Source: Platycnemis pennipes
Taxonomy: Eukaryota; Arthropoda; Insecta; Odonata; Platycnemididae
DNA: 64,000 nt
Assembly: GCA_933228895.1 (NCBI GenBank)
Contig: OW121854.1
Location: forward strand, 10,667,131-10,731,130
Direction: 5' to 3'
Both the position numbers and the translations under genes were made by a program. Under the pieces are notes generated by a model, which saw only the letters and a program-made list of their open reading frames with translations, did not search any database and was not told where the DNA came from. Positions 25,201-32,237 of this stretch are shown in pieces (the first letter of the stretch is position 1; the number at the start of each line of letters is the position of its first letter).

Positions 25201-28200
25201 ACCTCATAAAATGTTTTTAAATGGCTAGGGTATTATAACGATATTGTATTATAATGTTATCGTCTTTTCGTGCCTTTCCAATCTAAACTAAATTATGCGA
25301 GAATTTCTCATAATAATCAATTCGAGTTATAATTATGTGGTATAGGGCTATTGCGTTTCTGGTCGTGGAGTAAGCTGCAAATAAATATGTAATACAAAAC
25401 ATTCATTGTGATTTTTTTGAGATGGTAATTGATGGTAACTTGGTAACTCATTTTACCAATAACTCAAAGAGTTGCTTAATGTTAAGTTCGCTCGGAGTCG
25501 GAAATACGTAGGAGATAAAAGGTATGCACATTTAAGAAGCTTCCACTATGAAACAAAAATCACTTACCCGAGAACATTGCTGATGCTTATTTGTGCTGGC
25601 AATATGCCTTGTGAATGGTGTAGTTTGAATATATGTATGTCTACCTTAACGGCTTCATGGTATTTCCCTCTTCCAGTGTTTTGCTTGAAAACACTGTGCT
25701 CTTTGCCATGCAAGTTTTCCTGTTTAAGTGATAATTTGAGTTGACCTCTAAAATGTGTTTTACTTGGCACAGTTAACCCCGATTATGTTATTTTAAGAAC
25801 CTTTATCGCATTCAATGAGTTCAGTTTTCTCTATTCTTCCAAAATTCAATTAATGAAATAGTCGTATGCAGATTTGAATTGGGTGGTATTCCCTGCACTT
25901 CATTACTTCAGCGCCTTCCACACCTGTTGTGAGAACTTATTAGGTTTGCATAATAACGAAATAAAGATGTCTGGTGGTGCCTCGACGGCTTTATGTTATA
26001 ACGTTATATCAAATTTTACGTTATAACAAGGTTTTTACATTGGCAAACATAGGGTTTTCGTTGGTCCCTTCCTTCAGTTGATGTTATATCAAATTTTATG
26101 TTACATCAAGTAACGTTATAACAAGGTTCTACTGTATCATGGTCACGACATTAATCGCGATACCTAATTATAGCGATATTTATCGTGCCCTGATAAACTA
26201 TCAGGGCACGATAAGAAGATATATATCGTCACGATATGAGTTATTGTTATCGCCACCTAATGATATGATAAAATTATTGTATCCCAATATTAAATTATCA
26301 ATATCGCCCATGCATAGACCAAACTCCCTCTCCTCTTGCTCGTTGTCCGCCCACTCCTCTCCCACTGATGACTAACAAAAGAGGAACGTAAAATGGGAGC
26401 TCGCAGTGCATAGTGAAGGCTGTAAATCGCTCATTTTTGGACATAACTGGCTTTAGATGTTGTAGATATGGCACACATCTTGTATTTTTAGTTTAATTAG
26501 CAGATAATACAAAACACAATAGTTTATTTTTGCTAGGCGGTGCATCGCCCTCGAGAGATATCTGTCGTAATACCGAGCGTATACCGTGGAAGGAACTTTT
26601 TGGCCTTGCTATATTCGCTTTATTTTACATGTAAAACATAGACCTTTTGGCGGTACAAAGACAATCACTCGCTATAACGCGATTCTCGCAATAAGCTGTA
26701 CTCACTATACCGGGCTTCTACTGTATATGCAATGGCCGTTTGTGGAGGAGGAAGACAAGTTTATTTATGATGGAGGAATGTGAAGAGCAAATGACTGGGA
26801 ATGAATATTCTTAGCCTACATATACTTTACATAGAATACTTAATTTAAATTCAGTATTAAAAGTTAAAGTTTGTTAATTGTTTATTTTAACACAGGTATG
26901 CTTCTGGGAGTCTTCCAAATTATTCCTTTCTGCTGCCATTCCAGTCCCTGCTGCCATTGTTGATGGTGACGTTTCACCCACTCTGCTGCAGGCATCCTCA
27001 GGCCAGGCTGAAGTGAAGATTGCTTCGACAACGGCTCTCATTTATACACGGCTTCCGAGGAGGCAGCTGCTCCCTTATTGGCTGTTGGTGTTTCTGGTGT
27101 GAATAGACCGGATGAATGGAGAGGACGGATGCACCCTTTCCAGCACCTGGAAAGGGGTATTCCACGCCAGTAATACCAACAGCCAATCAGGGAGCAGCTG
27201 CGTCCTCAGAAGCCGTGTATAAATAAGAGCTGTTTTCATTCACTTCAGCCTGGCCAGAGGACGCCAGCAGCATAGCAGGTGAAACGTCGCCATTAACAAT
27301 GACTATGCGCAAGACTAGCGGAAGCCTACCTGTGTCATCAGAATGCCACGAAGACCTTTGGCAGAAATTGTTTATTTTAAGGTCATTGATGGCAATAAAT
27401 CAGTGTGGATTTAACTTGATGAAACAGAATGTGTATTCAAAATAACTCACACAGCACAGTACATCGTTACATCCATTAGAGCAGTTTTTACACGTGAGAG
27501 AAATAAAAAGACTATCGGAAAATGCATGAGAGATCGTAGATTAGTTCTTCTTTTGTCCATCACAACAAAAGCTCACACGACATGAAAATTGCATACACTC
27601 AGAATTTACAAAAATGATATGTTATGGATACGTAATAGTTTTATAGTTAAGCATTTTTCCTTGGTAACCCACAATTCAAAGGAACCGATCAAGTTTTCCA
27701 ATTATTCTCAAGTATTGTCCCCAAAATACCAACATAACTATACATTTCATTTCCCCTCAGTAATAGAAGCATGAATGAAATTTGACCCCTGTAAAAGTAA
27801 TTTTTTGCATTTCTGTCCGGCCCCAAAGTTTGTTGAAATACTTTGCAGTGCTTCCCATCAATGAATCAGTGCTTTTGAAAGGGAATGTTGCTGGAAGAGA
27901 AGTTGCTTGTTCCTGTCGCCAGACTGTACGATGCCCCCTCTCTTCTCCGTAGGTCCCTCTCCTTTGTAATGGTGACTTCCTGCTTTGCCTTCTTCCTGCT
28001 GTCATTCTGCTACGTCATGGTTGACATCCGAGGCTGGTGGAGTGGCTCTCCTTTCTTCTACCCAGGTGAGAATGAGGTTCCTTTGAATTGTGAGTTGGTG
28101 CATACCACCATAGACTGATTGGTATTAAGGGTGCGTGACAAGTTTCAAAGGTGATAAGCTATTTGTTGAAGCTGTAAAAACTCTTGAAAGTGAAAAAGAA

Positions 28201-29264
28201 AGACTAGTATTGGTACAATTTTCATGGAATATCACAAAAAAGTCATGCAATCTAAGAATCATGCTGTAGAAGATACTGTTGCCAAAAGGTTAGGTGCCAT
28301 TTTTATTTGAATTCTCTCATTGGTAGTCATTTATTGAAAAATATGACATTAAAATTGGGGATGGTTTTCTCTAGGACTAATGTCCAGGAAATAATGATAA
28401 GGAACAGGAAATCATGGACTCAAAGGAAATTAATCATGGACTCCATGTAAACAAAATCATTTCAGCTTCTTAATTTATAATATCACCCATTCCAATGGTT
28501 TCTTCGTGAGGAAGAAATTTTCTAAAAAAGAACTTATCTGAAAATTACCGTTTATTACGGTAATTTTTAGGGGTGTTGGTAATTTATGAAGTTGCCCATC
28601 TCTACCCCTGGCACTTAGACCTCTTTACATTCATTGTACCAACCCACAGACATGCTTATGAAAGCCTAATATGCAATCACGCACCCAATTAAACAATTTT
28701 ACAAGTCTTAATTAAACAATTAAACAAGTCTTTTTACAAACTTTTGTCCAATTCCATGACGAGTCAATAGCTGCATGTCAGGTTCAGAGATCTGATTTCT
28801 GGGGGAGTATTGTCTGTGAGAGAAGTAACAGGGGACTAGGGAAGCAGTGGCTTGTGAATGATTCATGGCGTGACAACATTGGACTGTACCTTAGACTACG
28901 AACTAATGGAAACCCCATTCAAAGGATTTTGGTGATTGAAGTTAGCAATCTGCTCTTTTGGATGGAGAATGGTCCTCAGTGGATGTCTTCTCAGACCCAC
29001 CAGTGATTGTCATTCTGAGTGTAATGCCTCCTTCTATATGTTTCTTCAGTGTTCTAATAATTTACAATTTTTCCAGGGATGAACGCAACAATAATGTATG
29101 TTGGCCATTCCTTGGCCTATGATTTGTTCCCGTGGCACTGGAAATTCCCAGGCATACCCATGAACACCCACTTCGTAAACACTATTGAGGCACTGTGGGG
29201 CACAGGTTTATGGGTGGTGATTGCCTTCATGCTCTTCAGGAAGAAATTCTTCCTTTCCATTTAA
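1134..29264 (+). CDS. HGSNAT: Heparan-alpha-glucosaminide N-acetyltransferase (HGSNAT-like), C-terminal five coding exons
   Basis: Coding exons at 1134-1297, 13319-13488, 16338-16524, 27953-28065 and 29077-29264 join in phase to about 274 codons ending in TAA. The family is a lysosomal multi-pass membrane enzyme that moves acetyl from cytosolic acetyl-CoA across the membrane onto terminal glucosamine of heparan sulfate. Seen here: a membrane helix followed by FLLPVPGCP, then GYLGPGG and GGATGYVDR, DPEGILG, FLGVQAG, NKNLW, PFFYPG and a C-terminal helix ending FRKKFFLSI. These motifs occur in the same order in animal HGSNAT proteins. The N-terminal half, including the loop with the catalytic histidine, lies before the window. 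Introns of 12.0, 2.8, 11.4 and 1.0 kb are filled with transposons. No frameshift is seen, so the gene looks functional. An unstudied member of the same acyltransferase family is the main alternative. Confidence 0.93.
1847..1866. repeat. Perfect 20-bp palindrome of overlapping AGATCT words
   Basis: The sequence AAGATCTAGATCTAGATCTT equals its own reverse complement. It lies about 80 bases before the left end of the IS630-like element at 1945. No function can be assigned. Confidence 0.6.
1945..4009 (+). mobile_element. IS630/Tc1-mariner-superfamily DNA transposon with ~400-bp TIRs
   Basis: The left arm (about 1945-2358) and right arm (about 3604-4009) are near-identical inverted copies. Both begin CTGTCTGTAAAAAAAAGC when read inward, and each end is flanked by TA (1943-1944 and 4010-4011), the target duplication of this superfamily. 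Arms this long are unusual for Tc1/mariner, where TIRs are more often 20-250 bp. Between the arms lies a partial transposase frame. The arms differ at only scattered positions, which suggests a fairly recent copy, yet the transposase is broken. It sits in the first visible HGSNAT intron. Confidence 0.85.
2640..3425 (+). pseudogene. Truncated IS630/Tc1-like transposase
   Basis: The clearest frame is 2877-3425 (182 codons). It has LGRPKIFIDDF, a helix-rich DNA-binding portion, FYADETWCSQHHS, whose D-E matches the first catalytic aspartate motif (DETW) of this group, then VIILHIGSEDGF. The frame then runs into unrelated residues and a stop at 3423-3425, only about 180 bases before the right TIR. 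The second aspartate (the DNAPYH-type motif) and the final catalytic acidic residue are missing, so the copy cannot be active. A possible N-terminal part (RPRTGFSETEVQ and on) lies in another frame from about 2645. Confidence 0.8.
4193..4425. repeat. Small foldback element
   Basis: The ends are ACTCGAGGG and CCCTCGAGT. Inside, TGCACGACAGTTT pairs with AAACTGTCGTCCA, and CGACATCTTCAAGTCCGAAG pairs with CTTCGCACTTGAAGATGTCA, so the segment can fold on itself along most of its length. The centre is AT-rich with GATAT-type repeats. No protein is encoded. Confidence 0.65.
4915..4946. repeat. Perfect 13-bp stem hairpin
   Basis: TCACTCACGATCG and CGATCGTGAGTGA are exact inverted copies separated by six bases (CTGAAA). 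There is no T-tract that would suggest a Pol III terminator, and no gene nearby uses it. Confidence 0.7.
5036..6370. other. Intron segment with simple repeats and GC-rich stretches, no supported gene
   Basis: It opens with a (TC)n run near 5036-5053. A 26-base tandem duplication built on TTCTACATACTGTAGTGG follows at 5223-5269. From about 5400 to 6370 the base content is unusually G/C- and G-tract-rich for this window. It has overlapping open frames on both strands, the longest at 5851-6357 plus and 6290-5976 minus. None resembles a known protein or shows paired splice sites. It may be an old repeat or an undetected exon, and I do not call a gene. Confidence 0.35.
6886..8560 (-). pseudogene. 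Decayed hAT-superfamily transposase
   Basis: Read on the minus strand, broken frames give in order FFLTFDEWTSPRNRSYI near 8430, DIFAITTDGASVMAKDG near 8220, HLCFVHGIQLAVINST near 8130, an acidic middle region, and a C-terminal block SSVESERAFLSAG with NKYRSRMSDKTL near 7030-6950. The last block is the hAT dimerisation domain, and the earlier blocks match the catalytic core (the T-D-G-A and C-x-x-H-x-L motifs). Several frameshifts and stops separate them, so it is dead. Element B1 (8785-10139) lies just upstream on the coding strand and may have split the same element. Confidence 0.85.
8785..10139. mobile_element. Element B copy 1: TA-flanked TIR transposon, pogo/Tigger-like ends, non-coding
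   Basis: The left end CAGTAGAAGCCCGGTATAG and the reverse complement of the right end, CAGTGGAATCCCGGTATAAC, form TIRs, and TA flanks both sides (8783-8784 and 10140-10141). CAGTNGAA ends with a TA target are typical of pogo/Tigger elements. The 1355-bp interior carries no transposase. It is AT-rich apart from an array of CGATA words at 9200-9560. A second copy, inverted and interrupted, lies at 20551-26723. Confidence 0.85.
9200..9560. repeat. Array of short ATCG/CGATA palindromic words inside element B
   Basis: ATATCGGGGCACGATAAG occurs back to back around 9340-9375. Variants of ATCACGATAAATATCGTGAT follow, giving many overlapping self-complementary words. It begins at TAGGCATGGGCGATATTG, which looks like a hAT terminus, so a further old element may be buried in B. 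Element B copy 2 keeps a shorter version at about 26150-26315. Confidence 0.6.
10142..10280 (-). pseudogene. Possible hAT-associated coding fragment abutting element B1
   Basis: On the minus strand an uninterrupted 46-codon frame reads TDIKHTITALSGPDV, then DGSDAYHIFVECLLAEIS, and stops exactly at the right TA of element B1. An acceptor-like run, CTTTTCCTACAG, lies at its start. Its position upstream of the hAT pseudogene suggests it is that element's N-terminal coding part, cut off by B1. This is inferred from position; I do not recognise the motif itself. Confidence 0.35.
10935..12855. mobile_element. Unclassified DNA element with inverted ends and subterminal repeats
   Basis: The left end reads CCCAGGGAGAACACTGAGGT, and the reverse complement of the right end reads CCCAAGGAGAACATCAAGGT. 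Both continue into GTCATGAAGACGTCTT-like sequence. Inside, a 45-base word containing GTCTAGGATTGGTTTTTAAG occurs at about 11155 and 11500 and, inverted, near 11350. The right arm carries tandem 116-bp units. No transposase frame is visible, so it is non-autonomous. The exact ends and any target duplication are unclear, and the family is not recognised. Confidence 0.55.
12485..12830 (+). repeat. Three tandem units of ~116 bp
   Basis: The phrase CCAACCAGAAGAGG starts at 12605 and 12721, giving a period of 116 bases. The two units between are nearly identical (AGGTATTATTGACCTGGGAT in both). A more diverged unit precedes them from about 12485 (CCAACTCAAAGAGG). They form the right arm of the unclassified element. 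Confidence 0.75.
13319..13488 (+). CDS. HGSNAT: HGSNAT-like, second coding exon in window
   Basis: The acceptor TTTCCTTTTTGCAG ends at 13318 and the donor GTATGA starts at 13489. The exon encodes GYLGPGGIEYGGQFRGC, then GGATGYVDRVVLG, then NHIYQNP and FDPEGILG. This is the luminal loop between two membrane helices and the most recognisable block of the family. The first G completes an arginine codon from the previous exon, and the last G opens a glycine codon completed at 16338. Confidence 0.95.
13738..13998. other. CpG-rich intronic segment ending in a donor-like site
   Basis: This patch has far more CpG than its surroundings (for example GCTCACGCGGCCGAGTG). It ends in ACATTAG followed by GTGAGTGACG, a strong splice-donor match at 13989. 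The open frames on both strands match nothing I know. It could be a first exon with promoter, a retroelement 5' end, or chance. No TATA box is obvious. Confidence 0.25.
14218..14340. repeat. Fragment of a hAT-type terminus (GATGGGACATTCGAATC family)
   Basis: GGATGGGACATTCGAATCTT, followed by CGAATCC-rich sequence, matches the right terminus of the 12-kb hAT at 32246-44462 when that end is read inward (TAGAGATGGGACATTCGAAT). The opposite end is not visible here, so only a piece is called. Confidence 0.5.
14397..15401 (-). pseudogene. 5'-truncated RTE-like non-LTR reverse transcriptase
   Basis: On the minus strand, 15401-15171 has KGVRQGCAMSTVIF, which matches the reverse-transcriptase block that precedes the catalytic box. 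After a frameshift near 15250, 15283-14423 has MLRFADDIAVIAE with the FADD catalytic box, then LYGSESLMMT, a W-C-Y-R-R-M-L-K-I block, RVGEKRSLL, IGHILRH, and GKTGKGRPRMRYM. This C-terminal layout is common in arthropod RTE-type elements. The 3' end is a short (ATG)n tail at 14397-14412, also typical of RTE. The endonuclease and N-terminal reverse transcriptase are missing, as expected for 5' truncation. Confidence 0.8.
15440..15730 (+). pseudogene. Penelope-like element C-terminal fragment
   Basis: Across two plus-strand frames the reading is KESTVAEHV, then (after a shift) a stretch ending PRLIREVVSIEKHPWNFNRD, then GGIELISA. The pattern S-T-V-A-E-H, followed about 40 residues later by I-R-E-x-x-x-I-x-K-x-x-x-N-F-N-R-D-x-G, is the conserved C-terminal end of Penelope-like retroelement proteins, in the GIY-YIG endonuclease region. 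The GIY-YIG box itself and the reverse transcriptase are not present. It abuts the RTE fragment in the opposite orientation. Confidence 0.6.
15731..16337. other. Intron sequence, no gene
   Basis: No coding signal is seen. A (CGACT)n-like run lies at about 16186-16215. It is followed by GCACATCCCTAG near 16235, which resembles a hAT terminus, but no partner end was found. Confidence 0.5.
16338..16524 (+). CDS. HGSNAT: HGSNAT-like, third coding exon in window
   Basis: The acceptor is TTTTCTCTCCCAAAG ending at 16337. I chose it over the CAG at about 16350 because it keeps phase with GG|GC and gives the residues aligning to the family. The donor GTAAGG starts at 16525, splitting a tryptophan codon (TG|G). 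The exon encodes SIFQVFLGVQAGAIL (a membrane helix), a short basic loop, a second helix LCWCLVTGVIGAVLCLGA, and DGWIPLNKNLW. Confidence 0.93.
16843..17393. mobile_element. hAT MITE, family 1, copy 1
   Basis: The ends are TAGAGATGGGCAACTC and, at the right, ATTTACCCATCTCTA. The 8-base target duplication GGCTGCAC is perfect (16835-16842 and 17394-17401). The arms are rich in GGTAATTTTC/AATTACC words, and the interior is unique AT-rich sequence shared with the copies at 45283 and 55582, which lie in the opposite orientation. TAGAGATGGGC-type ends with an 8-bp duplication place it in the hAT superfamily. No coding capacity. Confidence 0.93.
17557..17602. repeat. Short interspersed repeat, inverted partner of 28608-28655
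   Basis: GTGGGTTGGCACAATGGATC, followed by TAAAGAGGTCTAAGTGCCAG, is nearly the reverse complement of the sequence directly right of the MITE end at 28607. Both lie in HGSNAT introns, so an older repeat predates the MITE insertion. Confidence 0.7.
18713..18832 (-). mobile_element. tRNA-like SINE, inverted copy
   Basis: Read on the minus strand it aligns end to end with the copy at 18906-19034: AATTCCACAGGGAGA, a box A-like GCAGCTTAATTGGTTG, a degraded box B region (GTCCGAGTCCC), and TGATTTCTTCTCTGTG near the 3' end. About 73 bases separate it from its partner. Confidence 0.75.
18906..19034 (+). mobile_element. tRNA-derived SINE
   Basis: Contains TAGCTTAATTGGTTGGAGCA (Pol III box A and D-arm-like), GGCCGGAAATCAGGGG (anticodon-arm-like) and GGGTTCGAGGCCC (box B), followed by a non-tRNA tail ending TTCTGCTGTTAAAAT. 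The tRNA part lacks a proper acceptor stem, so it is a SINE, not a tRNA gene. It lies in the third visible HGSNAT intron. Confidence 0.78.
19035..20255. other. Intron sequence, no gene seen
   Basis: Open frames such as 19455-19871 (138 codons) have no recognisable domain and no paired splice sites. There are G/A-rich stretches around 20120-20220. Nothing supports a gene. Confidence 0.45.
20256..20548 (-). mobile_element. 3' end of a non-LTR retrotransposon
   Basis: On the minus strand the reading is NKLPTGIKLENNMRVFQREV, then FDFLLERCFYSIIEYLM and a stop, the usual last residues of LINE ORF2 proteins. A short 3' UTR follows, with AATAAAATA and a (TTA)n tail at about 20260-20280. Only this end was integrated. 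Element B2 starts right beside it. Confidence 0.7.
21202..24049. mobile_element. Element C: TIR element CAGGGTGTCCACT with 5-bp target duplication
   Basis: The 13-base ends CAGGGTGTCCACT are perfect inverted copies. TAGTA lies on both sides (21197-21201 and 24050-24054). The right subterminal part carries CCCGGTTTTC/GAATTCCCG-type words; the left is AT-rich. No transposase is seen. It sits inside the Tigger and itself contains a copy of repeat D. I cannot place the superfamily from the ends alone. Confidence 0.8.
22395..23671 (-). repeat. Repeat D copy A, 1.28 kb with tRNA-like segments in two tandem units
   Basis: It is the inverted, uninterrupted equivalent of 38010-43604. Each unit carries a GATCCGGATC-rich stretch, a block with CATTCCATTC(A/G)CGGGGC, and a tRNA-like piece with GTTCGATCC or AAGTTCGAT(T/C)C resembling Pol III box B. 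In one unit TAGCTTAGTTGTTAAA, resembling box A, precedes it on the minus strand. The end at 23671 reads TAGTGATGGCCGGATCGG inward. The other end may be truncated. No open frame. Confidence 0.7.
24132..24942 (-). pseudogene. Tigger-type transposase (CENP-B HTH and partial DDE), broken
   Basis: From ATG near 24942 the minus strand reads MDKSLVKRPRRVISLMEKL, then a psq-type helix-turn-helix ending MSDIARTV, then an in-frame TAA near 24834. After a one-base shift at the A-run near 24736, 24776-24132 is open for 214 codons. It has the second, CENP-B-type DNA-binding half (GWLTNFKSRYNI), FNFDEMGLFYKALP with the first catalytic aspartate, and GGKRSKVRITVGLCVN. The rest of the DDE core is lost near the insertion of element C. 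Not functional. Confidence 0.87.
27040..27081 (-). promoter_or_regulatory. CCAAT-TATA module, left arm of palindrome
   Basis: On the minus strand CCAAT (27081-27077) precedes TATAAAT (27046-27040) with nearly the same spacing and intervening sequence as the right arm. It would fire leftward. Confidence 0.4.
27183..27225 (+). promoter_or_regulatory. CCAAT-TATA module, right arm of palindrome
   Basis: CCAAT is at 27183-27187 and TATAAATA at 27218-27225, about 30 bases apart, with a G/C-rich stretch between (GGGAGCAGCTGCGTCC). The order and spacing resemble a core Pol II promoter firing to the right. There is no transcript evidence, and no gene starts directly downstream. Confidence 0.4.
27953..28065 (+). 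CDS. HGSNAT: HGSNAT-like, fourth coding exon in window
   Basis: The acceptor CTTCTCCGTAG ends at 27952 and the donor GTGAGA starts at 28066. The first G completes the tryptophan codon of NKNLW. The exon then encodes SLSFVMVTSCFAFFLLSF, a membrane helix, and DIRGWWSGSPFFYPG. The last base opens a glycine codon completed at 29077. Confidence 0.93.
28425..28607. mobile_element. hAT MITE family 1, partial copy 4
   Basis: It matches the right part of the MITE copies at 45283 and 55582 (TATAATATCACCCATTCCAA, ACCGTTTATTACGG) and keeps one end, TTGCCCATCTCTA. The left end is missing. It lies in the last HGSNAT intron. Confidence 0.85.
28608..28655. repeat. Inverted partner of the repeat at 17557-17602
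   Basis: CCCCTGGCACTTAGACCTCT, followed by TTACATTCATTGTACCAACC, matches the reverse complement of 17557-17602 with a few changes. Confidence 0.7.
29077..29264 (+). CDS. HGSNAT: HGSNAT-like, last coding exon
   Basis: The acceptor is TTTTTCCAG ending at 29076. The exon encodes GMNATIMYVGHSLAYDLFPW, a loop, HFVNTIEALWGTG, the last helix LWVVIAFMLF, and a basic cytosolic end RKKFFLSI, with TAA at 29262-29264. The length and end match those of the family, so this is the true C-terminus. Confidence 0.95.
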
Positions 29265-29434
29265 TCCACAAACACATTTGAAGATTCAAAGGAGAGTTTT
29301 TATGCTTCCTTCCAGTCGAAAATGAAGAAGAAATGTGTGTTATGTCTCACAGCATGAAGAAATGTCAGTCACCAAAAACTTCATTTTGTACTGTTTATTA
29401 GTGACTTGAGATGGGAACATTGGTTATTGTTCAA

Positions 29435-29440
29435 AATAAA
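29435..29440 (+). terminator. Polyadenylation signal of the HGSNAT-like gene
   Basis: The first AATAAA after the stop codon lies 170 bases downstream, which gives a plausible short 3' UTR. Confidence 0.6.
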
Positions 29441-32237
29441 ACTATTAACCCTTTTACTGCCAGTTGATAGATCCATCAGGCTTCTCTGGTTGTGTAAAAT
29501 CTGCCAGCAAGCTGATCACTTGGCCGACATACAAGAAATGTTTGTAATTTATTATTTCCTGCAAATTAGGGGCAGCAAAAATGATTTTATCATCCTCCTA
29601 AACCTCAAACATATCATCAACATTGAGACAGATACAAACCTCATGAATTAAAATGAAGTACTTAAGATAATTTATGATCCTTCATGGAAATGTGCGTGGC
29701 AGTTTTTGCACAGTCTAGCTTCAAGGAGGGGCTGGCTGCAGTAAAAGTGTGAGTTGGTTTGCCATTGTGATAAATGTACATTTTGTTATGTGTGGTTGCT
29801 GTAAAATATGGGACAATTAATTATTTAATTTATCGAATTGAATGTTGTTAAAAACATTTTATATTTTATTTCATGCTATTTTTTATAAGTACATTATGTA
29901 TTTAAGTGGCCTCTCGGACTTTCAAATCTTGGAGGGAATATTTTTTTCATATCTGTACTCTCTTACAGATGAAAAAAACTTAAAATTTTACATTATATAT
30001 CCTGGAAAACACTTGAAAAGTCATAAATTGAGGGATTTTATACTAGTTATGCATGAATGCGTACAGCAAATGTCATATATGTTGGTCATCTTTTTTGTAA
30101 GAATCATGCAAAAAGGGCAGAAAATAAAAAAGAGAAAGAATTAAATTAACAATAATTAGTTCTCTGGATTAAGGTATGTCTAAATGGACATTAAGCTATC
30201 CCCACACCCCTACATTTCACGCGATGTCCCTCTTCAGCCCCTCCCATCATTCTATCCATGCTACATGTTCTTCTTTTCCTTCCTGTTCCCTGCTTACCCA
30301 ACATTCTTCTCTCAATCATGCCCTTCAAAACACCATTAATTACCTTCTCCTAATTTCCTGGATTAGAAACTGCAGTGGATAACGTCGCATGCAATTAATG
30401 CAATGTTACAAAAGCCTCCCTAATTAACGCCACATTGCAAACCCATGATCCAACAGGAAACATTCACCTTTCCTTCAATAATGACGGCATAATGAAACCT
30501 CATTTCCCTTTATCAAAAAGAATGAATAACTAACTCTAAGTCTGCCTGACTCTTTGAGTCAGCATGGTGAAGAGACTGAAGTTTTTCAGCATTTCTATTT
30601 CAGAAAAACTCAGTTGCTCAAAACACGTAGAAAGCCTCGAGAAGAAAATTCGATTCTCACAAATATTTGATGAAAGGTATTTACCGGGCTGTGTTATCCA
30701 ACGTTCTGCTGTTAGTTTTCTATACTTCTTTTCCCATGTCAGCCATCTTCTGGGGTGTATTATGCCAATCCGAATACATACATACTCAACTTATAGAAAA
30801 GAGTCATACCAAGTATCCACAAAACTACCTCCTGCCAACCTCATTCCATTAAATGTAGAATTCCAACTGAATGTCATATTCTTATCATGGAAGCAGGGTG
30901 ACATTTGTGAAAACTCACCCCAAGTCATTCTCACAAACGACCAGGAGCACCATCAGCTCACCCAATAAGTGCATAACATACAGAAGGCATGTGCCAACTC
31001 TCTCAGACAAAAGCCCATCATGCCATAACACTCTTATGCAACAAATCAATGAATCACCTGGAAACATTACATCACCTGGGTGATTGAAAACACTCTTGAA
31101 ATGCCATCTTTTATAATGCCCTTATTACCTTCTTAATGATTGCATGACAACCAAATGACTTAATCATGTATAAACTACATCTCTTCTCTATTGTTACTTT
31201 ATTTTATTAACCATTTGTCAAGACTGTATTTTTACTCTATACATTTTATATTTTCCTTCTCACTGTTTCATTTTGCCCACGGAAATGTGAGAGCTTTTTT
31301 TGTGCCTTTTAATCAACATTTGATGATATTTGCATTTTGCTTGCTTTTACTTTTCCTTTGACAAACGATGTGACCTTGTATTGCCTTCAGTGAATAAAAT
31401 TATTATTACTGTCCACTCATCTCTCATGCATACAACAATTCCCTTGGATTCCAACTAATTCAATCTCCAATTTGGTGCCCTAAGCATGGCACTCCGTCAT
31501 TTTCCCTCATCCCTGTGGGGCTGCCCCTCAGGGGGGGGCACTTTGCCCCACTTGCCCCTACTCTTAAGGAGGGGCTCCACAAAAAAACAAAACATCACCG
31601 CTTATTGCAAAAAGTAATGGGTGGTGGGAAGACGTATTTTTCATGCGTTATGTGATTTTCACAACTGACTACAATTTGCTGGTGGCTGCTGACTTACAAC
31701 TGAAGCACAGTATTTTTTCTGTAAAACCTTATTAGAATGCTACTTCAAAACCAGTTAATCTTTTAAATTCGTAGTAATAACAGTAACTTAAAAAAAAACA
31801 ATTTTTTGGACACTCATGTGTCATCAATCATTAATTGATATTATTGATTGATTTGAATACTTTTTACATGGCAACATTTTTTATGCCGGCCCACACCGGT
31901 CAGAGCTGGTCAGTGGGGAACTTGCCTCCTTCGTGTCAGAAGGCTGGGTTGGCATGGACATTATTGGTTGATTTGGGCCTTGAGCTGAAATATTTTTCTT
32001 TTTTTATTGTTAGAGAATGTCTGGGTCCAAAGTCAACAAACATTTTGTTTAATGTCCATTTTTATGTCCCTATACCAAAAAAAATACTTTCTCTCTACAT
32101 AACTGTGCATATTATCAAAAATTAAAATTCTTTTAGATGTTTAAAAAAAGAAAAATATTGCAATTTCCCATCTGATGCTGAAAAAAGAAGAAGAAAGAGC
32201 TGTAGGAAAAGCTGAAGAAGAGCATGGTGAATGGATC
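29441..32237. other. Intergenic, no gene recognised; LINE-like 3' tail at about 31200-31408
   Basis: Open frames such as 29842-30144 and 30564-30968 are AT-rich and match nothing I know. At about 31195-31408 the sequence resembles the T-rich 3' UTR of a LINE and ends GAATAAAATTATTATTAC, a polyadenylation signal followed by a (TTA)n-like tail. G- and C-tracts lie around 31510-31560. Confidence 0.4.

Larger units (their letters stand above)
20777..26134 (-). mobile_element. pogo/Tigger-family DNA transposon, interrupted
   Basis: CAGTAGAACCTTGTTATAAC at the left end and its reverse complement at the right (ending CTACTG) form TIRs, flanked by TA on both sides. Removing the inserted element at 21202-24049 leaves about 2.5 kb, the normal size for an autonomous Tigger. 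The minus strand encodes remnants of a CENP-B-type transposase at 24942-24132. TTATAACG words recur near both ends. Confidence 0.88.
20551..26723. mobile_element. Element B copy 2, split by a Tigger element
   Basis: The outer ends are CAGGGGAATCCTGGTATAAC and, at the right, CCGGGCTTCTACTG, flanked by TA (20549-20550 and 26724-26725). It is inverted relative to copy 1 at 8785. Only 20551-20776 and 26135-26723 belong to B; the middle is the Tigger insertion. Compared with copy 1, about 480 bases around the insertion point are missing, so either a deletion accompanied the events or copy 1 has an insertion there. Confidence 0.85.
26956..27302. repeat. Large palindrome with two divergent promoter-like modules
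   Basis: CATTGTTGATGGTGACGTTT at the left is inverted at the right as AAACGTCGCCATTAACAATG. The arms, about 145 bases each (to 27105 and from 27165), stay similar through GGCCAGGCTGAAGTGAA. Each arm holds a CCAAT box and a TATAAAT box pointing outward. It is G/C-richer than its surroundings. It lies between element B2 and the fourth HGSNAT exon. Confidence 0.8.
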
